From: Abyssibacter sp036156195
Lineage (GTDB): Bacteria; Pseudomonadota; Gammaproteobacteria; Nevskiales; OUC007
Direction: 5' to 3'
DNA: 64,000 bases
NCBI GenBank assembly: GCA_036156195.1
Contig: JAYZUZ010000008.1
Location: forward strand, 62,001-126,000
A program made the translations under genes and the position numbers. Shown in pieces: positions 42,664-51,443 of the stretch; the first letter of the stretch is position 1, and each line of letters opens with the position of its first letter. The notes beneath the pieces were generated by a model, which made no database searches, was not told the origin of the DNA, and was given only the letters and a program-made list of their open reading frames with translations.

Positions 42664-44118
42664 ATGAAGAATCCCCCGTATCTCCTGCAACGCGATCTCG
42701 CGCATGCGACCGACTACGCGACCTGGCGCGAAATCGCGCTTGAACTGGATCATCGCGATGGTCACGACGTCTGGCGGGCCGAGGATGCCTGCGACGGCTA
42801 CGACCACTGGCTGATCAAGGAACGCCTGCTGGAGCTGCGGCGCATGCGCCGGGATAACGATGTGCGGCGCCTGGTGTTTCGCCTGCATGAAGGCCTGCAC
42901 GGCAACCTCGGCAATATGGCCAACCCGGGGCTTTACGCGTACTGCCGCGTCGGCACCAAGCGACTGATCACCGAGTATGTCGAGGAGGTCGCCAAGGCGT
43001 TGATCTGGATTTGCGACACCGAGTTCGAGGACTTCGGCTATCAGGAGAAGATTCTGTTCTTCAAGCGCACCGGGGTGTCCTTCGGACGCTCGGCGCTGAT
43101 GCTGTCTGGTGGCGCGACGCTGGGCATGTTCCATTTTGGGGTCATCAAGGCGCTGCACGAGCAGGGGCTGCTGCCGCGTGTGATTTCCGGCTCGTCGGCG
43201 GGTTCCATCGTGGCGGGCGGTGTGGCCACCCGCACCGACGAGGAGATCGCCCGGTCCTACGACCTGGATACGCTCAATCTGGATGCCTGGCAGAAGCTGG
43301 ATTTCCGCACCGCGGTGAAGGGCCGTGCCCTGATGAACCCCGACGTGCTGGCGCGCTGCCTGGAGTCGAACATCGGCACGGGCACCTTCGAGGAGGCCTT
43401 CGAGCACACGGGCCGAATTCTCGACATTACGGTCTCGCCGGCCGAACGGCACCAGCACGGCCGCTTGCTGAATTACCTCACCTCTCCCAACGTGCTGATC
43501 TACAAGGCCTCGCAGGCCAGCTGCTCGGTGCCGGGGTTGTTCCCTCCGGTCACGCTCAAGGCCCGGGAATACGAAGGTGACGTGGTGGATTACATGCCCA
43601 GCAAACGCTGGGTCGACGGTTCATTGTCCAGCGATCTACCGATGCTGCGGCTGGCCCGCCTGCATAACGTCAACCACTACATCGTGAGTCAGACCAATCC
43701 GCACGTCGTGCCCTTTCTGGCCAAGGACACGGCTACGGGCCTGCTGCCCTTTGCCCGGGACTGGGTCATGAGCAGCGGCAAGCAGACGATTGATCTGGCG
43801 CGCATGCACTTCCGCAACCGCGGGTTCGGGCGCGTTGTGCGCCAGATTCATGCCTTGACCAACCAGCGCTACACAGGGGATGTCACCATCCTGCCGCGTT
43901 ACACGCCCAAGAAGATGATGCGGGCGCTGGCCAACCCGACCATGGAAGAAATGAAGCGCTACGTGGAGGATGGCGAGCGCGCCACCTGGCCAACGATTGA
44001 ACGGGTGCGGATCCAGACAGAGATCAGCCGAACGTTCGAGGAATGCCTGATCCGACTCAAGGCGGAACGTTTTGGTCGGCGACGGGACGATGCACCCATG
44101 CGGGTATCCCGCCGCTAG
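42664..44118 (+). CDS. Patatin-like phospholipase with DUF3336 N-terminus
   Basis: 484 aa from ATG 42664 (MKNPPYLLQRDLAHATDY); the frame upstream has no homologous sequence. DUF3336 at residues 1-130 (TWREIALELDHRDGHDVWR), then a patatin domain: oxyanion loop LSGGATLGMFHFGVIKAL, nucleophile GSSAGS, and the catalytic Asp in WVDGSLSSDLPMLRL. This is the Ser-Asp dyad lipase architecture shared with yeast TGL3-5-type lipases. Probably membrane-associated lipid acyl hydrolase acting in the cytoplasm. Convergent with the PGPGW gene, overlapping it by four bases. Confidence 0.93.
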   Translation: MKNPPYLLQRDLAHATDYATWREIALELDHRDGHDVWRAEDACDGYDHWLIKERLLELRRMRRDNDVRRLVFRLHEGLHGNLGNMANPGLYAYCRVGTKRLITEYVEEVAKALIWICDTEFEDFGYQEKILFFKRTGVSFGRSALMLSGGATLGMFHFGVIKALHEQGLLPRVISGSSAGSIVAGGVATRTDEEIARSYDLDTLNLDAWQKLDFRTAVKGRALMNPDVLARCLESNIGTGTFEEAFEHTGRILDITVSPAERHQHGRLLNYLTSPNVLIYKASQASCSVPGLFPPVTLKAREYEGDVVDYMPSKRWVDGSLSSDLPMLRLARLHNVNHYIVSQTNPHVVPFLAKDTATGLLPFARDWVMSSGKQTIDLARMHFRNRGFGRVVRQIHALTNQRYTGDVTILPRYTPKKMMRALANPTMEEMKRYVEDGERATWPTIERVRIQTEISRTFEECLIRLKAERFGRRRDDAPMRVSRR

Positions 44119-44447
44119 CGATCCGGAGCGTGCCGGGCAGGCAGGCGCCGCCGGCACCAACGTTCGGATTGATCCAGCCACATCGCCCAGCGCCGTGAAG
44201 CCTGAGCGACCAGCCCCAGACCCGCAATCAGTATCAGCACGCCGGGGCCGGGCGTCACCAGCATGATGAGTCCCGCCGGGATGAGCAACATGGACAGGGT
44301 CAGATATACGGGGCGGATCCAGCGATGCCGAATCCGCTGGGCGCGCCAGTCGTGATAGGCAACAAAGCGATGCCCCGGCTCGCCTCGGCTCAGCATCCGG
44401 GCATGGGCCCGCAGCCCATGGCGGTCCGCATTTGGCGTCTCGTCCAT
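44115..44447 (-). CDS. Small membrane protein, PGPGW family
   Basis: 110 aa from ATG 44447, one base after the clsB stop. Two close hydrophobic helices, with the family signature VTPGPGVLILIAGLGLVA at the turn, followed by a basic tail (RWCRRRLPARHAPDR). A family of unknown function often linked to membrane lipid genes. Translationally coupled third gene of the ybhP-clsB operon. Confidence 0.82.
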   Translation of the reverse strand: MDETPNADRHGLRAHARMLSRGEPGHRFVAYHDWRAQRIRHRWIRPVYLTLSMLLIPAGLIMLVTPGPGVLILIAGLGLVAQASRRWAMWLDQSERWCRRRLPARHAPDR

Positions 44448-44448
44448 G

Positions 44449-45675
44449 TCACTCGCCTGCTTGATCACGCGGCAGCAACCGGTCGCCGCCGGAGGGCTGG
44501 ATGCGCTTGACATGTCCCGGGATCAGACGCGCCCAGGCCGGGAAACGCCGCAGGATGTGAAACACCATGACCCGGACGATTTGTCGCCAGCCGCGCTGGC
44601 GGGGCACTTCTTGGCGCTGGATGCGGTGGCAGGCGGTGTCCATGAGCGCGACCAAGCGGTCGCGCAGCAGCGTGGTGAACTCGCGATCCCGGATGAAGAG
44701 ATTGGCTTCCAGGTTGAGTGCCAGGCTGAACGGGTCGAGGTTGCTCGATCCGACGGTGGCCCAGTCGTCATCGATGACAGCGACCTTGCCGTGTAGCGGC
44801 CGGTCGATGTACTCGTGGATCTCGATGCCGGCATTGAGAAGGTAGTCGTAAAGCGTCGATGCGGCGTGGCGCACGTAGAGCTTGTCCGGTTCGCCCTGCA
44901 GGATGAGGCAGACCCGAACGCCGCGTGCAGCGGCCAGGCGCAGTGCCCGTAAAAAGCGGTAGCCGGGGAAGAAATACGCATTGGCGATGATGATTTCACG
45001 CTGCGCGTGCACGATGCCGTCGTAGTACCACTGCTCAATGGCCTGGTCGTGTTCCGCATTGTCACGCCAGACCAGGGCCGCCTGGGCGTGCCGTGCCGGC
45101 TTGAGCGGGTTGGGCCGGTACCATCGCAGGCGTCGGAGCCAGCGCCGACGCTCCGGTGCATTGATGCGGCCGACCTGTTTGCGACAGAACTGGTGCATGT
45201 CATCGACGACGGGCCCGGTCACGCGTACGGCGTAGTCCTGTTTGGACTTTGGGCCGTGCTCGCGGACATGTTCCATCGAGTAGTTGATGCCACCGATGTA
45301 GCCGACCGTTGCATCGATGATGGCGAACTTGCGATGCAGGCGACGGAACAGGTTGGTTTGAAAGCCCAGGACGCGGCCACGTGGGTCGTATACATGCAGA
45401 TGAACCCCTGCATCTGTGAGCGCTCGGACGAAGTCGGGCGGTAGCTTGCCGGAGCCGAAACCATCGACCGTGATGTCCACGCGCACGCCGCGTTCTGCAG
45501 CCTGGATGACGGCCTTGTGCAGCTGGTAGCCGATGTCGTCATCCCACCAGATGAAGGTCTCGATCAGGACCTCTTCACGGGCCCGCTCGATATCGGCCAG
45601 CACCCGGGGATAGAACATCTCCCCGTTCTCCAGCAACTCGATGGTGTTGTCCCGCGTCCAGCGCCCGTTGATCAA
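44449..45675 (-). CDS. clsB: Phospholipase D-type cardiolipin synthase
   Basis: 408 aa, no N-terminal membrane segment, as in ClsB. Two HKD motifs: HRKFAIIDATVGYIGGINY near residue 110 and HGKVAVIDDDWATVGSSNLD near 290. It condenses phospholipids to cardiolipin at the inner membrane. Stop-start overlap with the upstream endonuclease-type gene (ATGA at 45672-45675) reproduces the E. coli ybhP-clsB pairing, which supports the assignment over a generic PLD. Confidence 0.92.
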   Translation of the reverse strand: MINGRWTRDNTIELLENGEMFYPRVLADIERAREEVLIETFIWWDDDIGYQLHKAVIQAAERGVRVDITVDGFGSGKLPPDFVRALTDAGVHLHVYDPRGRVLGFQTNLFRRLHRKFAIIDATVGYIGGINYSMEHVREHGPKSKQDYAVRVTGPVVDDMHQFCRKQVGRINAPERRRWLRRLRWYRPNPLKPARHAQAALVWRDNAEHDQAIEQWYYDGIVHAQREIIIANAYFFPGYRFLRALRLAAARGVRVCLILQGEPDKLYVRHAASTLYDYLLNAGIEIHEYIDRPLHGKVAVIDDDWATVGSSNLDPFSLALNLEANLFIRDREFTTLLRDRLVALMDTACHRIQRQEVPRQRGWRQIVRVMVFHILRRFPAWARLIPGHVKRIQPSGGDRLLPRDQAGE

Positions 45676-46409
45676 AACGTCAGCTCCACGCTCATGGGGG
45701 CGTGGTCGGATAAGTGTGACCAGGGCGCGCCGGTGTGGGCTTCCGGGTGTGTGGCCTTGAGATTGCGGATGTAGATGCGGTCTAGCCGCAGCATCGGGAA
45801 CTGCACCGGAAACGTCCGCGCCGCCTGTCCGTAGGCCTGTATGAAGATCTCCCGCAGGCCGGCGCGCTCTTGCAGCAATCCGTGCGCCTGCTCGCGCCAG
45901 TCGTTGAAGTCACCCGCCACGACCAGAGGCGCGTGCTCGGGAATGTCGCGTGCAATCAGGTCACAGAGCAGATTGAGCTGCTTGAGCCGCTGACCACCCG
46001 TGAGCCCCAGGTGTGTGCAGATGACATGCAGCGACTGGTCATGTTCCGGCTGCTGGACCACGCTGTGCAGCAACCCCCGTCGTTCGTGCTGGCGTGTGGA
46101 GACATCATGATTCTCGAACCGCAGGATGGGCCACTTGGACAGCAATGCATTGCCGTGATGCCCGGCCGGATATACCGCATTACGCCCGTAAGCGAAATTC
46201 GACCAGATCGTGTCCGCGAGAAACTCGTACTGTGGACCCTCGGGCCAGGTTTCGTAGCGGGTGGAATGCTCCTGGTGGTCGCCGAGAACCTCCTGCAGGC
46301 AGACCAGGTCGGCACCGCTGCCCCGAATCGCTTCACGCAGCTCATGCAGGATGAACTTGCGATTAAACGAAGAGAATCCCTTGTGCATGTTGAGGGTTAG
46401 CAATTTCAT
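45672..46409 (-). CDS. ybhP: Endonuclease/exonuclease/phosphatase family protein
   Basis: 245 aa, soluble. EEP fold landmarks: LTLNMHKGFSSFNRKFIL (metal Asn), DLVCLQEVLGDH (catalytic Glu), HVICTHLGLTGGQRLKQL, LVVAGDFNDWRE and the C-terminal WSHLSDHAPMSVEL with the catalytic Asp-His pair. Substrate unknown; the YbhP relative next to clsB may act on phospholipid headgroups or nucleic acid. First gene of the operon, coupled to clsB. Confidence 0.9.
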   Translation of the reverse strand: MKLLTLNMHKGFSSFNRKFILHELREAIRGSGADLVCLQEVLGDHQEHSTRYETWPEGPQYEFLADTIWSNFAYGRNAVYPAGHHGNALLSKWPILRFENHDVSTRQHERRGLLHSVVQQPEHDQSLHVICTHLGLTGGQRLKQLNLLCDLIARDIPEHAPLVVAGDFNDWREQAHGLLQERAGLREIFIQAYGQAARTFPVQFPMLRLDRIYIRNLKATHPEAHTGAPWSHLSDHAPMSVELTF

Positions 46410-46507
46410 GGTCTGTAGCGTCTGGTCGAAAGGGCTGCGGCTGTACAGGCCGGCGCTGTCTTGCCAGCCGGGCTAGCCTGCGCATTCGATTGCACTGCGA
46501 GCCCCTG

Positions 46508-47092
46508 ATGAATGTCTCCCGATTCACGCGTCGTTTCCTGACCACGGTGCCTGCAGCCCTGGTTCTGGGCGCCTGCAGCGTCATGCCACCGGCACAGTTT
46601 CCGCGCATGGAGTCCGTGAATGTCGACCGCTACATGGGGGGATGGTTCGTCATCGCTCACATTCCTCCGGGTGTAGTGGCCGACTCCTACAACAATATCG
46701 AACGGTATCGACGCGGCGCAGGCGACCGGATCGAAACGGTTTATACCTACCGTGAGGGCGGCTTCGACGGTGAGGCCAAGCGGATGGAGCCCACTGGCTT
46801 TGTGCTCGATGAAAGCAATGGAGCGGTCTGGGCGATGCAGTTCATCTGGCCGATCAAGATGGAGTACACCATCGCCTATGTGGATCCGGCCTACGAGACC
46901 ACGATCGTGGCGCGCTCCAAGCGAGATTGGGTCTGGATCATGGCGCGCAGCGCGCGTATCGATGACACGGTTTACCAGGATCTTGTTCGCCGGGTTGAAC
47001 AGCTGGGCTACGACGTCAGCCAGCTGCGCAAAGTGCCACAGCAGCCGCTGGATCGTCGTGATGATGTGGATTTCGACACGGGACCGGGCTAG
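46508..47092 (+). CDS. Bacterial lipocalin (Blc-like) lipoprotein
   Basis: 194 aa from ATG 46508. Lipobox LGAC after a 20-residue signal peptide. Lipocalin signature near the mature N-terminus: VDRYMGGWFVIAHIPP (GxW), with YTIAYVDPAYETTIVARSKRDWVWIMAR as the later strands and the conserved Arg region. Blc-type lipocalins are outer-membrane anchored and bind lysophospholipid or fatty acid. It fits the lipid-enzyme neighbourhood. The 3' end overlaps the convergent TVP38 gene by four bases. Confidence 0.9.
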   Translation: MNVSRFTRRFLTTVPAALVLGACSVMPPAQFPRMESVNVDRYMGGWFVIAHIPPGVVADSYNNIERYRRGAGDRIETVYTYREGGFDGEAKRMEPTGFVLDESNGAVWAMQFIWPIKMEYTIAYVDPAYETTIVARSKRDWVWIMARSARIDDTVYQDLVRRVEQLGYDVSQLRKVPQQPLDRRDDVDFDTGPG

Positions 47093-47802
47093 CCGGCCGT
47101 GGCCAGCTTCTGGCGCGCCAGCCGCTGGATGAACCACAGCGCGGCCAGGCAGGTCAGCGTGACCAGCACCAGCAGGGCGATGCGCAGGGGGTCCGGGTTC
47201 TCGATAAGTGCGCGCAGCTGGTGCCCGACGGCGGTCATGGCCAGCACGCTGGGCAGCAGGCCGAGAAATGTTCCGATGCTGTACACCACCAGGCCGATGC
47301 CTGCCGCACCGAGCACGGCATTGACCACCGGATAGGGTGCGATGGGGACCAGTCGCAGCACAGCAAGACCCACTACGCCGCTCTTGCGCAGCATGTCGAT
47401 GCTGCGCTCCAGTCGGCGAATTTCCAGCTTTTGCAAGGGCTTACGGCCAAACAGGCGACCCAGCAGGTAACCGGCAAGCCCGGCGGCCATGCTGCCGTAC
47501 ATGGCGTAGACAAAGCCCCAACCCGCTCCCAGCGTCAGAATCATCGTCATGTTGAGCACGATGGTCGGGAACAGCAGCGCGTTGCCCACCAGATATATGA
47601 CCAGCACCGTCGCCGGCGCCCAGGGGCTGTCGACATACTGGCCCAGTAATTCGGCGACGCGCTCAGGTTCGGCCAGCTGGGACAGGGGCGTGAATCGCCA
47701 CAGCGCCGCCAGGGTGCCGACGACGATGATCAGGCCGATGAGTCCGGCCAAGGCCTTTCTTCGCAGGGCGCCGGTCGAGGACTCGGATCCAGGCTCAGAC
47801 AT
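47089..47802 (-). CDS. TVP38/TMEM64-family (DedA-like) membrane protein
   Basis: 237 aa from ATG 47802. Five or six hydrophobic segments; the VTT/SNARE-associated domain signature is visible in GWGFVYAMYGSMAAGLAGYLLGRLFG and VGLAVLRLVPIAPYPVVNAVLGA. Relatives act in lipid scrambling or undecaprenyl-phosphate recycling. The frame upstream of 47802 has no homologous sequence. Divergent from the sodium symporter gene. Confidence 0.9.
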   Translation of the reverse strand: MSEPGSESSTGALRRKALAGLIGLIIVVGTLAALWRFTPLSQLAEPERVAELLGQYVDSPWAPATVLVIYLVGNALLFPTIVLNMTMILTLGAGWGFVYAMYGSMAAGLAGYLLGRLFGRKPLQKLEIRRLERSIDMLRKSGVVGLAVLRLVPIAPYPVVNAVLGAAGIGLVVYSIGTFLGLLPSVLAMTAVGHQLRALIENPDPLRIALLVLVTLTCLAALWFIQRLARQKLATAG

Positions 47803-47935
47803 GCGTTTCCCAAGATGAACGGTGGACCGTACCCTAACATCGGCGCTCGAGCGGCCGGGACGCGGTCGCATCGTGCCGGGTGATTGGCTAGGCTTTGACG
47901 CGCGAGGGGAACGCAGAAACAGCAAGGAGCGCATC

Positions 47936-49519
47936 GTGGAGATGAGTCTTCATCCCATCGATATCGGGCTGATCATCGGATATTTCGCCATTGTCATCGG
48001 CATTGGCGTGTACGTCTCACGCCAGACCAAGAGTGGAGACGATCTGTTCCTCGCCGGGCGCGCGCTGGGCTTTGGCGTGATTGGCTTTTCCCTGTTTGCG
48101 TCGAATATCTCTGCCCAGACGCTGATTGGTCTGGCGGGTGACGCCTACGCCACCGGGATTGCGGTCTCGGCCTACGAGTGGATGGCGGGGCTGATTCTGG
48201 TGTTCACGGCGATCTTCGTGCTGCCGTTTTACATCCGCACAAAGATATCCACGGTGCCGGAGTTTCTGGCCAAGCGTTACGACGATCGCGTCCGGCTCTA
48301 CCTTTCCTGCATCACGATATTTCTGTCGATCATCGTCGACATGGCGGGTGGTCTGTACGCGGGCTCGCTGGTGCTGGACAAGCTGTTCTTTCCGGACAGC
48401 GGTGGCCAGCATCTGTTTTGGTTCTGCCTGGGGCTGGGCCTGTTTGCCGGCATTTACACAGCCGCGGGTGGGCTCAAGGCCGTGGTCCTAACCGATGTGC
48501 TGCAGGCCATCATCCTGATCGTGGGTTCTGCGGCCATGGGGCTGATCATCTTCGATCATTTTGACTGGTCCTGGGCCAAGGCAACGCAGGCCGTGCCGCC
48601 GGATCACCTGTCGATCATCCGGCCGATTGATGATGATGTGCTGCCCTGGCCAGGTCTGCTCCTGGGCGTGCCTTTGATCGGCTTTTACTACTGGACCATG
48701 AACCAGTACATCATCCAGCGCGCGCTGGGGGCGCGAGACCTGCAAGCGGCGCGTCGCGGCGCCATGCTGGGCGGGGCGCTGAAACTGCTGCCGCTGTTCA
48801 TCATGATTCTACCGGCGGCGTTTGCCATCTCCCTGTTTCCTGACATCGAGAACAAAGACCAGGTCTTTCCGACCATGGTGACCGAGCTGTTACCTGTCGG
48901 CGCCGTGGGCCTGGTTCTCGCAGGCTTGATCGCCGCGATCATGTCGTCGGTGGACTCCACGCTGAACTCGGCGTCAACGCTGGTGACCTTGGACTTCATC
49001 AAGCCCAAACGGCCGGATTTGACTCCACAGCAAACCGCGCGCATCGGTCGCATCTGCACCTTTGTGTTCATGGCAATTGCCGTTGCCTGGGCACCACAGA
49101 TCAAGGACTTCCCGGGGCTGTGGAACTACATCCAGTCGGCATTTGCGTATATCACCACGCCATTGGTTGCGATCTTCCTCGTCGGGATTTTCTGGAAAGG
49201 TGCGCATCCCAAGGCGGGTTTCTGGGCACTGGTCTGTGGTCATACCAGCTCAGCGCTGCTCTTTGCACTGGGCCCCGTCGGCGGGCTGATCCACGTGCAT
49301 TTCACCCTGATGGCCATTGCGCTGACGTTGTGGACAGCGGTTCTGCTGGTCGGGCTGTCCTGGGCCATGGGGCGTGATTTCACGCTGGCTCCGCACATCA
49401 CCTGGCCTCCGGACGAACGCTCCCGGCAGATGCGTCCCGGCGGCTTGCTCACGGATTACCGGCTGCAGGCCGGTGGGCTGGTTCTGCTCACCGTGCTGAT
49501 GGTGCTGGCTTTCTGGTAG
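47936..49519 (+). CDS. Sodium:solute symporter (SSS family)
   Basis: About 527 aa with 13-14 transmembrane segments. GTG 47936 chosen because AAGGAG (47924-47929) is six bases upstream; ATG 47942 is the alternative. Features: DLFLAGRALGFGVIGFSLFASNISAQTL near residue 35, YTAAGGLKAVVLTD, and the sodium-binding region GLIAAIMSSVDSTLNSASTL. The pattern is that of the SGLT/VcSGLT branch that moves sugars, inositol or related polyols. No metabolic genes for the substrate lie beside it. Confidence 0.92.
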   Translation: MEMSLHPIDIGLIIGYFAIVIGIGVYVSRQTKSGDDLFLAGRALGFGVIGFSLFASNISAQTLIGLAGDAYATGIAVSAYEWMAGLILVFTAIFVLPFYIRTKISTVPEFLAKRYDDRVRLYLSCITIFLSIIVDMAGGLYAGSLVLDKLFFPDSGGQHLFWFCLGLGLFAGIYTAAGGLKAVVLTDVLQAIILIVGSAAMGLIIFDHFDWSWAKATQAVPPDHLSIIRPIDDDVLPWPGLLLGVPLIGFYYWTMNQYIIQRALGARDLQAARRGAMLGGALKLLPLFIMILPAAFAISLFPDIENKDQVFPTMVTELLPVGAVGLVLAGLIAAIMSSVDSTLNSASTLVTLDFIKPKRPDLTPQQTARIGRICTFVFMAIAVAWAPQIKDFPGLWNYIQSAFAYITTPLVAIFLVGIFWKGAHPKAGFWALVCGHTSSALLFALGPVGGLIHVHFTLMAIALTLWTAVLLVGLSWAMGRDFTLAPHITWPPDERSRQMRPGGLLTDYRLQAGGLVLLTVLMVLAFW

Positions 49520-49591
49520 GCGCTGGGCAGACAGGCGACACTGCCTGCCCGATGGCACATAACACTGATACGCCATAAACAAGGAGACACC

Positions 49592-50221
49592 ATGAAGCTG
49601 ATCGGCACCCCGCATACTGTGAGCACGGCTCGCGTGGACTATTTTCTGGCCGAGAAAGGACTTGAGCTGGAGACTGAACTGGTCGACCTGCGGGCCGGCG
49701 TACACAAGACGCCGGAGTATCGCGCCCGAGTCCCCAATGGTCGAACCCCGGCCCTGGAGCTCGATGACGGCATGATCATCTGCGAAACCATGGCGATCTG
49801 CCGTTATATCGAGGCCATCCATCCGGAGCCGAATTTGTTCGGACTACGTCCCGAGCAGCAGGGCCTGATCGAGATGTGGAATCGCATGATGGAGTTTGAG
49901 CTCATGATGCCCATGGCCATGTGTTTTCGGCACACCCATCCCGGCATGAAGATGGCCGAGGATCAGGTGCCCGAATGGGGAGAAAAACAGCGGGTCATCG
50001 CCGAAAAGCGGCTCAAGCGCCTGGACAAAACGCTGGCGGATCAGGCGTTTGTTGCCGGGGATGCCCTGACGGTGGCTGACATTACCGCCTACTGTGCCCT
50101 GCGATTCTTCCAACTCAGTGGCTTTGCGCCCTCGGCGGACCAGCCCCATCTGCAGCGTTGGTATGACGCCATGGCCAGTCGGCCGGCCGCCAAGGCGGCC
50201 TACGGCGAGAAAACCCGTTAG
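49592..50221 (+). CDS. Glutathione S-transferase family protein
   Basis: 209 aa. Thioredoxin-like N-terminus (MKLIGTPHTVSTARVDYFLAEKGLELET) with the cis-Pro region NGRTPALELDDGMIICETMAICRYIE. The all-helical C-terminal domain contains DQAFVAGDALTVADITAYC (the N-capping motif). Resembles the eukaryotic-like/theta-beta GST branch. Conjugates glutathione to electrophiles; specific substrate unknown. Strong AAGGAG before ATG 49592. Confidence 0.93.
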   Translation: MKLIGTPHTVSTARVDYFLAEKGLELETELVDLRAGVHKTPEYRARVPNGRTPALELDDGMIICETMAICRYIEAIHPEPNLFGLRPEQQGLIEMWNRMMEFELMMPMAMCFRHTHPGMKMAEDQVPEWGEKQRVIAEKRLKRLDKTLADQAFVAGDALTVADITAYCALRFFQLSGFAPSADQPHLQRWYDAMASRPAAKAAYGEKTR

Positions 50222-50251
50222 GACGGTTCAGGCCAATGCTCCCGCCATTCT

Positions 50252-50285
50252 GGGCGGCGAAGCGCGTTCCTGCGCTTCGCCGCCC
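50252..50285. terminator. Perfect hairpin between convergent GST and membrane-protein genes
   Basis: GGGCGGCGAAGCGC-GTTCCT-GCGCTTCGCCGCCC, 14-bp perfect stem with six-nt loop. No T-tract, but its position between converging genes suits termination from both sides. Confidence 0.6.
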
Positions 50286-50335
50286 GTAGCCGGTCTTCGG
50301 CCGTCGGACGACATTGGGTACCTGTCCCTGATTTC

Positions 50336-50743
50336 CTAGGCCACGGCCCGGTCCCCGCGCAGCCAGTGCCAGCTATCCCGCAGATCAAAAGCGACGGACA
50401 GGCCGTTGACCGCCAGTAGAAGTGCGGCGTAGAGCTGCTCACCTGCAGTGGCATCGTCTGCGAGCAGGCGCAGGAACGCATAGACGCACAGCGGAATCCA
50501 CACCACCAGATGGGGCAAGGCCAGGATGCGCCCATAGCCCTGTTGTATCAGCACCATGGGCAGGTTAACGGCCACGATGGCCACCAGCGCCCAGCTGGCC
50601 CAGAAACCGGTGGGCCAGTGTGTCAGCGCCAGGGCCGCTGCATTGACGCCACCCAGGCCGATCAGAATCCACAGCCGCACCCAGAGGGGCAAGCGCATGA
50701 AGGACTGGTTGGAGGCGACAAAGCGCCGCCACAGTGCCGTCAT
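50336..50743 (-). CDS. Small four-helix membrane protein of unknown function
   Basis: 135 aa. About four hydrophobic helices (LWVRLWILIGLGGVNAAALAL, FWASWALVAIVAVNLPMVLI, ALPHLVVWIPLCVYAFLRLL, LYAALLLAVNGLSVAF), ending in the charged DLRDSWHWLRGD. No recognised domain. Start ATG 50743 overlaps the pdxH stop (ATGA), so it is translated from the pdxH message. Confidence 0.75.
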   Translation of the reverse strand: MTALWRRFVASNQSFMRLPLWVRLWILIGLGGVNAAALALTHWPTGFWASWALVAIVAVNLPMVLIQQGYGRILALPHLVVWIPLCVYAFLRLLADDATAGEQLYAALLLAVNGLSVAFDLRDSWHWLRGDRAVA

Positions 50744-51369
50744 GGCTCCAGACGCTCGCGTGTCCAGCGGGTGGGGTCGAGTCTGCGGTAGTGGATCCGG
50801 TCGTGGAGCCGGTTGTCCCGACCCTGCCAGAACTCAACATGCTCTGGACGCAGCCAGTAGCCTCCCCAGAACTCGGGAATCGGAATGTCCTCTTCTCCGA
50901 ACTGCTCGGCCACGGCAGCCACGCGTGCTTCCAGTTCCGAACGGGTTCCCACCGGGCGTGATTGCTGTGAGGCCCAGGCGCCAATCCGGCTGCCGCGTGG
51001 CCGACTTTGAAAGTAATGATCCGCCTCGGCCTGTGGCATCCGTTGGACCGGGCCGGCCAACCGCACCTGGCGCTGTAGACGGTCCCACCAGAAGCACAAG
51101 GCGGCGCGCGGGTTCGCGGACAGATCCTGACCTTTGCTGCTGTCGTGATTGGTGTAGAACGCGACGCCATCGTCGCCGAACTGCTTGACAAGAACCATGC
51201 GGGCGGCCGGCATGCCCGTGGCATCCGCAGTGGCCAGGCACGCCGCTACCGGCTCGAGTTGTCCAGCCTCCCTGGCTGCGACGACCCACTCGCGTACGGC
51301 AGATAGCGGGTTGTCCGGCATGTCGGACAGGGACAAACCGGTGTGCTCATGCAGGGTGTACTGGGCCAT
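50740..51369 (-). CDS. pdxH: Pyridoxamine/pyridoxine 5'-phosphate oxidase
   Basis: 209 aa from ATG 51369; the frame extends far upstream without homology (ATG 51399 also possible). FMN enzyme that makes pyridoxal 5'-phosphate. Motifs: ACLATADATGMPAARMVLVKQF, VAFYTNHDSSKGQDLSANPRAALCFWW, and the C-terminal substrate/FMN region GYWLRPEHVEFWQGRDNRLHDRIHY. Full length. Coupled to a small membrane-protein gene downstream. Confidence 0.96.
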   Translation of the reverse strand: MAQYTLHEHTGLSLSDMPDNPLSAVREWVVAAREAGQLEPVAACLATADATGMPAARMVLVKQFGDDGVAFYTNHDSSKGQDLSANPRAALCFWWDRLQRQVRLAGPVQRMPQAEADHYFQSRPRGSRIGAWASQQSRPVGTRSELEARVAAVAEQFGEEDIPIPEFWGGYWLRPEHVEFWQGRDNRLHDRIHYRRLDPTRWTRERLEP

Positions 51370-51443
51370 GGGTGTCTTCGTGCTCGGTCGGAGCGGCATG
51401 ATGCCGCAGCCTCCGGCCTGCTGTCTGCGGCGGGGGCTGGTGA

